This document shows, in pieces, positions 5,409-14,167 of a stretch of DNA of 19,328 nucleotides (positions are counted from its first letter, which is position 1; each line of letters begins with the position of its first letter). Location of the stretch: NCBI GenBank assembly GCA_965371355.1, contig CBDUYD010000040.1, positions 1-19,328 of the forward strand. The letters are read 5' to 3'. The notes under the pieces are model-generated. The model was not told where the DNA came from and ran no database searches. It worked only from the letters and a program-made list of their open reading frames with translations. A program made the position numbers and the translations under genes. The stretch comes from JASJHI01 sp965371355 (lineage in GTDB: Bacteria > Actinomycetota > Acidimicrobiia > Acidimicrobiales > Ilumatobacteraceae).

Positions 5409-7511
5409 ATGAGCGAGACGGCCGCGGCCACAGGGGAACAACCGAACGAGCCGACCACTCCCGAGCCGGCCGCTGCGGAAGGCGACGACGAGCGCCTCGC
5501 GTATCGCGGTGTCTTCCAGCGATTGCTGATCCGCCCGGAGATCGGCGCGATCATCGGCGCTGCCGCGATCTGGCTCTTCTTCTGGGCGGTCACCGGGGGC
5601 TTCGGACAGGCCGGCGGAATCCTGCCGACCTTGGCGGTCGCCTCGACGCTGGGCATCATGGCCGTGGTCGTCTCACTGCTGATGATCGGTGGCGAGTTCG
5701 ACCTGTCGGCGGGTGCGGCGACCGGCACATTGGGGATCGTCACAATCCTCTTGGTCAAAGACATCGGAGAACTCGGCGGGGCCGGACTCAGCCTGTACAT
5801 CGCCCTCCCGCTCTCGTTCATGGTCGCGATGACGATCGGATGGACGAACGGCGTCGTGGTCGAGCGGACCGGACTGCCGAGCTTCATCGTCACGCTGGCG
5901 ATGTTCTTCGTGCTCCGCGGCTTCAAGCTCGGCTTCTCGAAGAAGATCATCGACAACATCTCCGTCGGCCGGATCGACGAGGGTCACGGCTACGACTTCT
6001 TCGTGAAGATCTTCGGCTCCACCTGGGGCCGCAACGACCACACCTGGGACGCCAGAGATCCGGTCTACATGACGCTCGTACTCGTCGGCGCCGCGTTGCT
6101 GGTGCTCTCCCTGTACGAGTTCAACTTCCGACGCCGTGCCCCGTTCAAATCAGCGGGCCTGATCGCGTTCCTCGCCGGTATAGCCGGCGCCGTGGCCGGC
6201 ATCGTGATCTTGCAGACAACCGATGGAGTCGGCGCCAACACCCTCGCCGCACTGGTATTCGTCGCCTCGGGCGTCGTCGGGTTCGTCGGGCTTGCGGAAT
6301 GGCGGTACGACCGGCAGTCACCTGGATCGCTCGACCTGCACGGCACGAATTTGTATCTGGTCCTAGGCGGGCTCGCGGCGATCGGCCTCGGCATCCTCGC
6401 GGCGTGGGGGCTCGACGTCGAGTCCCAGAAGACCGTCCTCGACCTCGTCGGCTGGGCGAAGTGGCCGATAGTCATCGGAGCGGGTGCGCTCGGCCTGTGG
6501 TTGACCTATCGACGAGACGCACCCCACATGGCCAGCTCGCACGAAGCTCGGATTCAGGGGATCGTCCGGATCGTCTGGGTCACGATGCTCAGTGCATTCG
6601 GCGCCTATGGGTTCATGTTCATGGCCACCGAGCAGGGCTTCCGGGCGATGCTGTTCGCGACGGGCGTCGTGGGAGGGCTGATCGTGCTCGCCATGGCCGC
6701 ACACCGGGTCGGCCGACTCTCGCCGGCGTCGCGAAGCGCCGTGCTGTTGTTGATGGCGGCTTCGATCGTCGTGCTCGCCTTCTTCATGCAGTCACAGTCC
6801 ACTTCGCCGAAGTTCCGTGCCGAGGCGTTCACCGCCCTGCTCGTGATCGCGCTGCTGATCGCGTGTTGGGCGCTCGTCAGCGGCTGGTTCAAGAACCGTC
6901 GCCACCGCGATGCCGCCGCCGACCGCCTCGCCTCGCGCATGGCCGTCCTGGGCGGGGCGATGGTCATCGCCGGTGTCGTGGTCCGTCTGCTGTTCACCAC
7001 GCAAACCGAGATAGACGCCGGGATCGCTCCTGCCCAGTTCAGGGTCGAGTTCCTGTGGTTCATCGCCGTCACGCTCGTCGCGACGTTCGTCTTGGGGAAG
7101 ACCAAGTTCGGTAGCTGGACCTTCGCCGTCGGCGGCAACAAGCAGGCGGCCCGCCAAGTCGGTGTGCCGGCGGCTCGAACCAAGACGCAACTGTTCATGA
7201 TCGTCACGGCCGGGGCATGGTTGGTCGGTCTGCTGCTCGCGTTCCGCCTGAACACGATCCAGTCCGGCACCGGCAACGGTCTCGAGTTCGAGTACATCAT
7301 CGCGGCGGTCGTCGGCGGGACGGCGCTCACCGGCGGCTATGGCTCGGCATTCGGCGCCGCGATCGGCGCCTTCATCATGGCGATGGCCCGCCAGGGCATC
7401 CCCGCCGCCCGCTGGAACTCCGACTGGCGGTTCGCCTTCCTCGGCCTGATCCTGCTCGGCGCCGTGATCGCCAACAACTTCATCCGCAAGCAGGCGGAGG
7501 CCTCCCGATGA
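5409..7511 (+). CDS. RbsC-type sugar ABC transporter permease with large internal membrane insertion
   Basis: A 700-residue inner-membrane protein, about twice the 320-400 residues usual for this family. An Ala/Glu/Pro-rich cytosolic N-terminus (1-40) is followed by the normal first half: GGEFDLSAGA (94-103) and ERTGLPSFIVTLA with FVLRG (152-171). The normal second half returns at FGSWTFAVGGNKQAARQVG (567-585), then VVGGTALTGGYGSAFGAAIGAF (634-655) and a C-terminal helix. Between them, about residues 215-560 hold many additional hydrophobic segments separated by Arg-rich loops. The frame is open throughout, so this is not a frameshift. GGGGA lies 3 bases before the ATG spacing sequence. The stop overlaps the ATPase start (ATGA). 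It forms the membrane channel for the binding protein and ATPase next door; the substrate is inferred as inositol-like. Confidence 0.9.
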   Translation: MSETAAATGEQPNEPTTPEPAAAEGDDERLAYRGVFQRLLIRPEIGAIIGAAAIWLFFWAVTGGFGQAGGILPTLAVASTLGIMAVVVSLLMIGGEFDLSAGAATGTLGIVTILLVKDIGELGGAGLSLYIALPLSFMVAMTIGWTNGVVVERTGLPSFIVTLAMFFVLRGFKLGFSKKIIDNISVGRIDEGHGYDFFVKIFGSTWGRNDHTWDARDPVYMTLVLVGAALLVLSLYEFNFRRRAPFKSAGLIAFLAGIAGAVAGIVILQTTDGVGANTLAALVFVASGVVGFVGLAEWRYDRQSPGSLDLHGTNLYLVLGGLAAIGLGILAAWGLDVESQKTVLDLVGWAKWPIVIGAGALGLWLTYRRDAPHMASSHEARIQGIVRIVWVTMLSAFGAYGFMFMATEQGFRAMLFATGVVGGLIVLAMAAHRVGRLSPASRSAVLLLMAASIVVLAFFMQSQSTSPKFRAEAFTALLVIALLIACWALVSGWFKNRRHRDAAADRLASRMAVLGGAMVIAGVVVRLLFTTQTEIDAGIAPAQFRVEFLWFIAVTLVATFVLGKTKFGSWTFAVGGNKQAARQVGVPAARTKTQLFMIVTAGAWLVGLLLAFRLNTIQSGTGNGLEFEYIIAAVVGGTALTGGYGSAFGAAIGAFIMAMARQGIPAARWNSDWRFAFLGLILLGAVIANNFIRKQAEASR

Positions 7512-8281
7512 CCGCATTGATCGATCTCGACAACGTCGGCAAGTTCTACGGCAACATCATCGCCCTCAAGGGTGTGACGACACATGTCAACGCGGGCGAG
7601 GTGACGTGCGTGCTCGGCGACAACGGCGCCGGAAAGTCGACGTTCATCAAGATTCTCAGCGGTGTCCACCAGCGCGATGAGGGTCAGATCCAACTCGACG
7701 GCGAAGCGGTCGACTTCGAATCGCCGCGTGAAGCGCTCGACAGCGGGATCGCGACGGTGTACCAGGACCTCGCGATGGTCCCGTTGATGTCGGTCTGGCG
7801 CAACTTCTTCCTCGGTTCGGAGCCGACCAAGGGGATCTGGCCGCTCCGGGTGGTCGACATCCCCGAGGCCAAGCGCATCACCAAGGACGAGATGGGCAAG
7901 ATGGGTATCGACATTCGCGACACCGAGCAGATGGTCGGCACGCTGTCGGGCGGCGAGCGCCAGTCGGTTGCGATCGCCCGTGCTGTCTACTTCGGCGCGA
8001 AGGTTCTGATCCTGGATGAGCCGACCTCGGCACTCGGTGTCAAGCAATCGGGTGTGGTCCTGAAGTACATCATCGCTGCGCGAGACCGTGGCCTCGGCGT
8101 GATCTTCATCACCCACAATCCGCATCACGCGTACCCGGTGGGCGACCGCTTCATGATCCTCAATCGCGGACAGTCGATGGGGAACTTCGCCAAGGAGGAC
8201 CTGCCCCGCGACGAACTCGTGCAGATGATGGCCGGCGGTGCCGAGCTCGACGCCCTCGCCCACGAACTCGAGTCCAGCTAG
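7508..8281 (+). CDS. Sugar ABC transporter ATP-binding protein (single domain)
   Basis: A 257-residue ABC ATPase that powers the sugar importer. Walker A is GDNGAGKST (37-45), the Q-loop Gln86 lies in TVYQDLAM, the signature is LSGGE (146-150), Walker B is VLILDE (166-171), and the H-loop His203 follows in FITHN. The motif EPTSALGVKQS is typical of the ribose/fructose (CUT2) ATPases. Many CUT2 systems use a fused double ATPase of about 500 residues (RbsA, MglA). This one has one domain and would work as a homodimer, as in FrcA-like systems. The ATG at 7508 overlaps the permease TGA as ATGA; an open frame extends further upstream but is inside the permease gene. Confidence 0.94.
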   Translation: MTALIDLDNVGKFYGNIIALKGVTTHVNAGEVTCVLGDNGAGKSTFIKILSGVHQRDEGQIQLDGEAVDFESPREALDSGIATVYQDLAMVPLMSVWRNFFLGSEPTKGIWPLRVVDIPEAKRITKDEMGKMGIDIRDTEQMVGTLSGGERQSVAIARAVYFGAKVLILDEPTSALGVKQSGVVLKYIIAARDRGLGVIFITHNPHHAYPVGDRFMILNRGQSMGNFAKEDLPRDELVQMMAGGAELDALAHELESS

Positions 8282-8325
8282 CCGTAGCCGACCTCGTATT
8301 GCAGAGCCAGAAGAAATCTCCCGTC

Positions 8326-9294
8326 GTGGCCCCGCCATTCGATATCGCCGACCTCGAGGTCCTGACGTTCGGACGTTCATCGGTCGATCTGTACCCCGAG
8401 CAGTACGACGTCCCGCTGGCGGACGTGACCACCTTCCGCAAGGCGATCGGCGGGAGCCCCACCAACGTGGCGGTGGCAGCGGCACGACTCGGGCATCGCG
8501 CGGCGGTGATCAACCGGGTCGGTGATGACGCGTTCGGGTCGTTCATCAAGCAGGGCTTGCGGGATTTCGGCGTACACGACGGCTTCATCACCACCGACGA
8601 CGAACTGCTGACCCCGGTCGTCTTCTGCGAACTGATGCCGCCGGAGGAGCCGACGTTGTACTTCTACCGCGAGCCGCGCGGACCCGAGATGAACATCTCG
8701 GTCGACGACCTGCCGATGGAGACGATCCGCTCGGTGCCGTTGTTCTGGCTCACCGGGTCACGGTTCGCCGACGAGCCGAGCCGCTCGGCCGCGATCGCCG
8801 CACTCGCCGCTCGCCGACGCGCGACCCACACGATCATCGATCTCGACTACCGCCCGTCGTTCTGGAAGTCGCCCGCTGAGGCGAGCGAGTACATCTCATC
8901 TGCGGTCGAGCACTGCACGGTCGCGGTCGGCAACCGCGACGAGTGCGAGATCGCTGTCGGCACACGCATTCCCGACGAGGCCGCCGACCGCCTGCTCGAA
9001 CTGGGCGTCTCGATGGCGATCGTCAAACAGGGCGCCGACGGGGTGCTCGTCGCGACGACGCACGGGCGGGCGACTGTGCACCCGATCGATGTCGAGGTGG
9101 TGTGCGGGCTCGGCGCGGGTGACGCTTTCGGCGGCTCGTTGTGCCACGGGCTGTTGTCGGGCTGGGAGCCGATCGAGATCGTCCGCCGGGCGAACGCCGC
9201 CGGCGCGATCGTGGCCGGACGGTTGATGTGTTCCGAGGCGATGCCGACCCCGGCCGAGATCGGCGACGTACTGGTCGGCGAGGTGTTGACGTGA
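8326..9294 (+). CDS. iolC: 5-dehydro-2-deoxygluconokinase (IolC), PfkB family
   Basis: A PfkB-family sugar kinase of 322 residues that should phosphorylate 5-dehydro-2-deoxy-D-gluconate with ATP. The opening LTFGRSSVDLYPEQ is characteristic of IolC. PfkB signature 1 is GGSPTNVAVAAARLG (42-56). Signature 2 is GAGDAFGG (263-270), with Asp266 as the catalytic base. The start is uncertain: GTG 8326 gives the usual IolC length and follows a weak AGAAG. A TTG at 8299 would add 9 residues but lacks any ribosome-binding site. It follows the ATPase gene closely, and its stop overlaps the aldolase start (GTGA). In this context IolC is a safer call than KdgK or ribokinase. Confidence 0.9.
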   Translation: MAPPFDIADLEVLTFGRSSVDLYPEQYDVPLADVTTFRKAIGGSPTNVAVAAARLGHRAAVINRVGDDAFGSFIKQGLRDFGVHDGFITTDDELLTPVVFCELMPPEEPTLYFYREPRGPEMNISVDDLPMETIRSVPLFWLTGSRFADEPSRSAAIAALAARRRATHTIIDLDYRPSFWKSPAEASEYISSAVEHCTVAVGNRDECEIAVGTRIPDEAADRLLELGVSMAIVKQGADGVLVATTHGRATVHPIDVEVVCGLGAGDAFGGSLCHGLLSGWEPIEIVRRANAAGAIVAGRLMCSEAMPTPAEIGDVLVGEVLT

Positions 9295-10178
9295 TCGTGT
9301 CCGACAGCCGCTGGGCGACGCTGCTCGAGACGAGGGCGCTGCGCCCCACCGCGATCGCCGAAGCCCTGGCAGCCCGTTCGAGGCGACCGCTGCTGGCCGA
9401 CGACGGCACGACGTTCATCATCGCCGTCGATCATCCGGGTCGCCGCGCGAACGGCGTTCGCGACCGGCCGCTGGCGATGGCCGACCGTCGCGACCTCATC
9501 GAACGCACGATGACCGCATTGGCCGACCCCGGAGTCGATGGGGTGATGGGAACACCGGACGTGCTCGACGATCTGGCGCTCCTCGGCGCGCTCGACGGCA
9601 AGGTGGCCATCGGCTCGATGAACCGGGGAGGACTGCAGGGCGCGGCGTGGGAACTCGACGATCAACTCACCGGTCACGATGTGACGGCGATCGTCGAACA
9701 GGGTCTCGACGGCGGCAAGATGCTGCTGCGCATCGACCCCGCCGATCCTCACTGCAAGCCGACGATCGAGACATGTGCAGAGTTCATCTCCGGTCTGGCG
9801 AATGCCGGGCTGATGGCGATGATCGAGCCGCTGCCGTACACCCGTCGCGACGGGCGGTCGGTGCTCGACGACGACGCCGACGAGCTCGTCCGCTGCGTCG
9901 GTGTCGCGTCGGCGCTCGGTTCGACGTCGGCTTACACCTGGCTGAAGCTGCCGGCATCTGCGGAGATCGAGCGCGTGATGGCGGCGACCTCGTTGCCCGC
10001 GCTGATTCTCGGCGGTGCACCCGGTCGCGATCCGGCCACCGCCTTCGACCAATGGCGCCGGGCGATGGCCATCCCCAACGTGCGGGGTCTCGTCGTGGGG
10101 CGATCGCTGCTTTATCCACCAGACGATGACGTCGCAGTCGCCGTCGCCACCGCCGCACGGATCGTGCACCCTTCATGA
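9291..10178 (+). CDS. Class I aldolase, DhnA/Cgl0158-like (probable 5-dehydro-2-deoxyphosphogluconate aldolase)
   Basis: A 295-residue (beta/alpha)8 protein with the DhnA/LacD-like segment FIIAVDHPGR (42-51). A lysine on a late strand (YTWLKLPAS, Lys219) is placed to form a Schiff base. Following IolC, it should split 5-dehydro-2-deoxy-D-gluconate 6-phosphate into dihydroxyacetone phosphate and malonate semialdehyde. In Bacillus that step is done by the unrelated zinc aldolase IolJ; actinobacterial iol loci commonly carry this class I type. The GTG start at 9291 overlaps the iolC stop as GTGA; a longer open frame upstream is only the shadow inside iolC. The exact substrate rests on neighbours, since the family also includes other sugar-phosphate aldolases. 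Confidence 0.82.
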   Translation: MIVSDSRWATLLETRALRPTAIAEALAARSRRPLLADDGTTFIIAVDHPGRRANGVRDRPLAMADRRDLIERTMTALADPGVDGVMGTPDVLDDLALLGALDGKVAIGSMNRGGLQGAAWELDDQLTGHDVTAIVEQGLDGGKMLLRIDPADPHCKPTIETCAEFISGLANAGLMAMIEPLPYTRRDGRSVLDDDADELVRCVGVASALGSTSAYTWLKLPASAEIERVMAATSLPALILGGAPGRDPATAFDQWRRAMAIPNVRGLVVGRSLLYPPDDDVAVAVATAARIVHPS

Positions 10179-11098
10179 CCAGCGTCAGCGATCTCCTCAA
10201 GCCGGCCGGCTCGCTGGCCGCCGATCATCATGGCGTCCGCTACGACGTCGACCTCACCCCCGAACGCGCCGGCTGGCAATACTCCGGCTTGCGCGTCGTC
10301 ACGCTGCCGCCCGGTGCGGGCGAGCTGACCTTCGATACCGGCGGGTTCGAGATGGTCGTGCTACCGCTGTCGGGTTCGTGCACCGTGCGATGCGAGGGCG
10401 ACGAGTTCGGGCTCATCGGGCGCGAGACGGTCTTCGAACGGGTCACCGACTTCGCCTACGTACCGCGCGACGCAAGCGTCACGCTGAGTAGCGATCGCGG
10501 TGGCGAATTCGCGCTGTGCATGGCGCGGGCTTCTCGCAAGCTCACGCCCAGGTACGGCCCCGTCGAGGGCGTGGCGATCGAGACGCGAGGCGCTGGACCC
10601 GCGACCCGGCAGGTGACCAACTTCCTCAGTCCCTCCGTCTGGGACCACGCCGACAGGTTGATGTGTGTCGAGCTGTTGACACCCGACGGGAACTGGTCGT
10701 CGTACCCGCCGCACAAGCACGACGCGTCGCCCGAGTGCGAGGTCAACAACGAGGAGATCTACTACTTCCGGATCGGGCGGACCGGTACCACCCGTTATGC
10801 GCCAGAGGGCTTCGGGATGCACCGCAACTATGCGCCCGAAGCCGATCCCGGCGAGGCCTTCGAGATCGACACCGCGGTGCGCGACGGCGATGTCTTCTTG
10901 ATCCCGCGGGGTTACCACGGTCCGTGCATCGCGGCGCCCGGGTATCCGATGTACTACCTGAACGTGTTGGCGGGTCCCGGCGGCGAGCGTTCGATGGCGT
11001 TCTGCGACGATCCGACCCACCACTGGGTCCGCGACGAGTGGGAGGGCATGGCCACCGATCCGCGATGTCCGATGACGAATGCGTCCGGAGTGCTCTGA
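10175..11098 (+). CDS. iolB: 5-deoxy-glucuronate isomerase IolB
   Basis: A 307-residue bicupin. It converts 5-deoxy-D-glucuronate, formed after IolD, into 5-dehydro-2-deoxy-D-gluconate for IolC. The second cupin holds the metal-site motif PPHKHDASPECEVNNEEIYY, with His180, His182 and Glu193/Glu194, and closes with IPRGYHGP (His248). The segment YYLNVLAGPG and the C-terminal HHWVRDEW are also family traits. The length matches IolB (about 270-310). The ATG at 10175 overlaps the aldolase TGA as ATGA, and the stop shares one base with the next ATG (TGATG), so translation is coupled on both sides. Confidence 0.95.
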   Translation: MTSVSDLLKPAGSLAADHHGVRYDVDLTPERAGWQYSGLRVVTLPPGAGELTFDTGGFEMVVLPLSGSCTVRCEGDEFGLIGRETVFERVTDFAYVPRDASVTLSSDRGGEFALCMARASRKLTPRYGPVEGVAIETRGAGPATRQVTNFLSPSVWDHADRLMCVELLTPDGNWSSYPPHKHDASPECEVNNEEIYYFRIGRTGTTRYAPEGFGMHRNYAPEADPGEAFEIDTAVRDGDVFLIPRGYHGPCIAAPGYPMYYLNVLAGPGGERSMAFCDDPTHHWVRDEWEGMATDPRCPMTNASGVL

Positions 11099-12270
11099 TG
11101 GGCCGGAAGAAGATCGGCATCGCGGTGATCGGCTTCGGCTGGATGGGTCAGGCACACACGCGCTCATACATCCGTATCCCCACCCTTTTCCCCGAGCGCA
11201 CCTACGACCCCGACCTGGTGATCGTCAGCGACAACGTCCGCGCGCGGGTCGACGAGGCCGTCGAGTCGTTCGGCTTCGGTGAGGGCACCACCGACTGGCA
11301 CGAGGCGATCTCACGCGTCGACGTCGACGTCGTGTGTATCTGTGCGCCCAACATGCTGCACGAGCCGGTCGCCGTCGCTGCTGCTGCTGAGGGCAAGCAC
11401 GTGTTCTGCGAGAAGCCCGTCGGGGGCACACCCGCCCAGACAGTGCGCATCGATGCGGCCGCTGAGCGGGCCGGGGTCATCACGGGCGTCGGCTACAACT
11501 ACCGATGGGCGCCGCTCGTGCAGTACGCGCGACAGTTGATCGCCGACGGCGAGTTGGGCGAGATCACGAACTACTGCGGACGTTTCTTCTCGATGTACGG
11601 CGCCGACCCGATGGGCCTGCTGTCCTGGCGCTTCATGCTCGACGAGGCCGGGCACGGTGTGTCGACGGACATTCTCAGCCACTCGATCGACCTCGCCCAC
11701 ATGCTCGTCGGGCCGATATCGCGGGTCGTCGGTACCGGTCACACGTTCATCACCGAACGACCGATCCCGAAGGCCGGCGGTACGCACTACGACGCCGGTC
11801 GGCCCGGCGACCCGACGGGCAAGGTCGAGAACGAGGACTACTTCGGCTGCATGGTCGAGTTCGAGGGTGGCGCCCGCGGGGTGTTCGAATCCTCTCGATC
11901 GATCATCGGGCCGGAGAGCCAGAACGCCTTCGAGATATACGGCACCAAGGGCTCGGTCAAGTGGAACCTCGAAACGATGAACGAGCTGCAGCTCTTTCTG
12001 GTCGGCGACAAGGCCCGCGGGTACACCACCGTGTACGCCGGCGATCGGTACCCGTATCACGGTCACTTCGTGCCGGGCGATGCGAACGCGATCGGTTTCG
12101 AGGACCTCAAGGTCATCGAGGACTACGAGTTCCTGAGTTCGGTCGCGGCGGGTCGGCAACACCGGCCCGGCTTCGCCGAAGCGGTCGACTATGTGAGCGT
12201 GCAGGACGCGCTGCTGCGCTCGTGGAAGAGCGAAGGCTGGGAAACCGTCGAACGGCTGGTGCCGCGATGA
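11098..12270 (+). CDS. Gfo/Idh/MocA family oxidoreductase, inositol-locus type
   Basis: A 390-residue NAD(P)-dependent dehydrogenase. The Rossmann motif GFGWMG lies at 12-17, EKP at 105-107 (VFCEKPVGG), and the catalytic-type segment STDILSHSIDLAH supplies Asp191 and His195. It is longer than IolG and carries an extra stretch (THYDAGRPGDPTGKVENEDY) in the C-terminal half. Such second dehydrogenases in actinobacterial iol operons are thought to oxidise scyllo-, D-chiro- or substituted inositols (IolX/IolW-like) or to play the MocA role in rhizopine use; the substrate cannot be read from sequence. The true start is ATG 11098, sharing a base with the iolB stop. The long open frame extending upstream belongs to the shadow of iolB. 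Confidence 0.9.
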   Translation: MGRKKIGIAVIGFGWMGQAHTRSYIRIPTLFPERTYDPDLVIVSDNVRARVDEAVESFGFGEGTTDWHEAISRVDVDVVCICAPNMLHEPVAVAAAAEGKHVFCEKPVGGTPAQTVRIDAAAERAGVITGVGYNYRWAPLVQYARQLIADGELGEITNYCGRFFSMYGADPMGLLSWRFMLDEAGHGVSTDILSHSIDLAHMLVGPISRVVGTGHTFITERPIPKAGGTHYDAGRPGDPTGKVENEDYFGCMVEFEGGARGVFESSRSIIGPESQNAFEIYGTKGSVKWNLETMNELQLFLVGDKARGYTTVYAGDRYPYHGHFVPGDANAIGFEDLKVIEDYEFLSSVAAGRQHRPGFAEAVDYVSVQDALLRSWKSEGWETVERLVPR

Positions 12271-12317
12271 AGCCCCGCGAGACCCGCGCGGTGATGCGAT
12301 CGAGAGGAGATTCCTGA
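12267..12317 (+). CDS. 16-codon minicistron coupling the dehydrogenase gene to iolD
   Basis: The frame ATG at 12267 to TGA at 12315-12317 encodes MKPRETRAVMRSRGDS. Its start overlaps the dehydrogenase stop as ATGA and its stop overlaps the iolD start as TGATG, so ribosomes could pass through it from one gene to the next. The iolD ribosome-binding site (12304-12310) lies within it. No conserved peptide is recognised. It may be a translational bridge rather than a functional protein, or a chance frame in a 46-base gap. Confidence 0.35.
   Translation: MKPRETRAVMRSRGDS
12304..12310 (+). promoter_or_regulatory. Ribosome-binding site of iolD
   Basis: GAGGAGA ends 6 bases before the ATG at 12317. 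It is a near-ideal site and fixes the iolD start. Confidence 0.7.
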
Positions 12318-14167
12318 TGGGTAGCCAGCGTCTCACCGTTGCCCAGGCGATCGTCGGCCACCTCCTCGCCCAACGCACCGAACTCGGTGACGGGACCGAG
12401 GCCCAGCTGTTTCCGGGGGTCTACGCGATCTTCGGCCACGGGAATGTCACCTGCCTCGGGCACGCGCTCGAAGAGGTCGCCGAGCAGCTCCCCACGTGGC
12501 GCGGACAAAACGAGCAGGGCATGGCGCTGGCCGCCACGGCCTACGCCAAGGCGGTCCGCCGACGCCAGATCATGGTCGCCACCTCGTCGATCGGGCCGGG
12601 TGCCACCAACATGGTCACCGCGGCCGGGGTGGCGCACGCCAACCGGTTGCCCTTGCTGCTGGTCTCGGGCGACACGTTCGCCAGCCGCACCCCCGACCCC
12701 GTGCTGCAGCAAGTCGAGCACTTCAACTCACCGTCGACGACGGTCAACGACGCCTTCCGCGCCGTCACGCGCTATTGGGATCGCATCGTCGTGCCCGACC
12801 AGATTCTCACGTCGCTCCCCCAGGCGATCGCGACGATGCTCGATCCGGCCGATTGCGGCCCGGCGTTCTTCGGTCTCCCCCAAGACGTACAGGCCCAGGC
12901 GTTCGACGTTCCCGACGACTTCCTCGCGACGCGCCTCCACCCAATCGTGCGTCCGCGCCCCGACGCGGGTCAGCTCGCCGTGGCTGCGACGGCGCTGCGC
13001 GACGCCGAGCGCCCCCTGATCGTGGCCGGTGGAGGCGTTCACTACTCGTTCGCCGAAGACGAGCTCGCGGCGTTCGCCGAGCGGCACAGCATCCCGGTCG
13101 TCGAGACGATGGCCGGCAAGGCCACCCTCGTCGCGGCGCACCGGCTCAACGCCGGACCGATCGGGGTGACCGGCTGCGAGTCGGCCAACGCCCTCGCCAA
13201 CGATGCCGACGTCGTACTCGTCGTCGGCAGCCGCCTCCAGGACTTCACGACCGGCTCGTGGACCGTCTTCCAACATCCCGACGTCCGGATCATCGGCCTC
13301 AACTCGGCGCGATTTGATGCCGGGAAACGTCGCTCGCTCCCGCTCGTCGCCGATGCCCGCGAAGGGCTGAAGGAACTGAGTGCCGGCATTGGCGATCACC
13401 GATCGGATGAGAGCTGGACCGAGCGTGCGACGTCGCTGACCGCCGGTTATCACCGCTACATCGACAAGATCGCGGCGCCCGCCGACGGCAGCGGCGCACC
13501 GGTCACCTACGCACAGGTCGTCGGGGCGGTCGATCGGAACAAGCGCGTCGGCGACTACGCGGTCTCTGCCGCCGGGGGTTTCCCCGGCGAGGTCAACAAC
13601 GGGTGGCGCGCCGACGAACTGAACAGCTTCGACTGCGAGTACGGGTTCTCGTGCATGGGCTACGAGATCTCCGGTGGTTGGGGGGCCAAGATGGCGATGC
13701 CCGATCGCGAGGTCATCGTGTTCGTCGGAGACGGCTCGACGATGATGATGAACTCCGACCTCTACAGCTCGGTGTTGTCGGGACACAAGATGATCGTGAT
13801 CATCTGCGACAACGGCGGGTTCGCGGTCATCAACCGGCTGCAGGTGAACCAGGGTGGCGTGCCGTTCAACAACCTGCTCGAAGACTGCAAGGGCGACGAA
13901 GGGGTGCGGGTCGACTTCGCCCGACTCGCCGCCGCGCAGGGATGTGACAGTGAGACGGTCATGTCGATCTCCGAACTCGAATCGGCGATGGTGCGTGCCC
14001 GCGCATCCGATCGCACCTATGTGATCGCGCTGCACACCGATCCCTACGAGTGGACCGAGGGTGGCGCCTACTGGGAGGTCGGTGTTCCCGAGGTGTCCAA
14101 GCGTGCCGAAGTGCTCGCCGCCCGCGACGACGTCGTCGCCGGCAAGATCGAACAACGGCGAGCGTGA
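12317..14167 (+). CDS. iolD: 3D-(3,5/4)-trihydroxycyclohexane-1,2-dione hydrolase IolD (ThDP-dependent)
   Basis: A 616-residue thiamine-diphosphate enzyme that hydrolytically opens the cyclohexane-dione ring to 5-deoxy-D-glucuronate, the ring-cleavage step of inositol breakdown. The N-terminal Pyr domain has the catalytic glutamate Glu66 in RGQNEQGMALAATAYAK and the IolD-like VYAIFGHGNVTCLGHALEE (35-53). The middle domain covers about 210-380. The C-terminal PP domain holds the ThDP/Mg motif, starting at VGDGSTMMMNSDLY (470-483) and ending at CDN (497-499). The iolD-specific YEISGGWGAKMAMP precedes it. Length and motifs separate it from acetolactate synthase. The stop overlaps the next gene's GTG as GTGA. 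Confidence 0.96.
   Translation: MGSQRLTVAQAIVGHLLAQRTELGDGTEAQLFPGVYAIFGHGNVTCLGHALEEVAEQLPTWRGQNEQGMALAATAYAKAVRRRQIMVATSSIGPGATNMVTAAGVAHANRLPLLLVSGDTFASRTPDPVLQQVEHFNSPSTTVNDAFRAVTRYWDRIVVPDQILTSLPQAIATMLDPADCGPAFFGLPQDVQAQAFDVPDDFLATRLHPIVRPRPDAGQLAVAATALRDAERPLIVAGGGVHYSFAEDELAAFAERHSIPVVETMAGKATLVAAHRLNAGPIGVTGCESANALANDADVVLVVGSRLQDFTTGSWTVFQHPDVRIIGLNSARFDAGKRRSLPLVADAREGLKELSAGIGDHRSDESWTERATSLTAGYHRYIDKIAAPADGSGAPVTYAQVVGAVDRNKRVGDYAVSAAGGFPGEVNNGWRADELNSFDCEYGFSCMGYEISGGWGAKMAMPDREVIVFVGDGSTMMMNSDLYSSVLSGHKMIVIICDNGGFAVINRLQVNQGGVPFNNLLEDCKGDEGVRVDFARLAAAQGCDSETVMSISELESAMVRARASDRTYVIALHTDPYEWTEGGAYWEVGVPEVSKRAEVLAARDDVVAGKIEQRRA

Noticed and set aside
6060..7080. The permease considered as two genes fused by a sequencing error
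   Set aside because: The frame is open across the whole length, the inserted part contains no separate start context or complete domain of its own, and both permease halves are needed for one fold.
5354..7114. Plus-strand open frame of 586 codons in another frame over the permease gene
   Set aside because: It is extremely Arg-rich with no motifs, while the overlapping frame encodes conserved permease sequences.
12728..14155. Minus-strand open frame of 475 codons within iolD
   Set aside because: It is a shadow of iolD, whose ThDP motifs and catalytic glutamate are intact on the plus strand.
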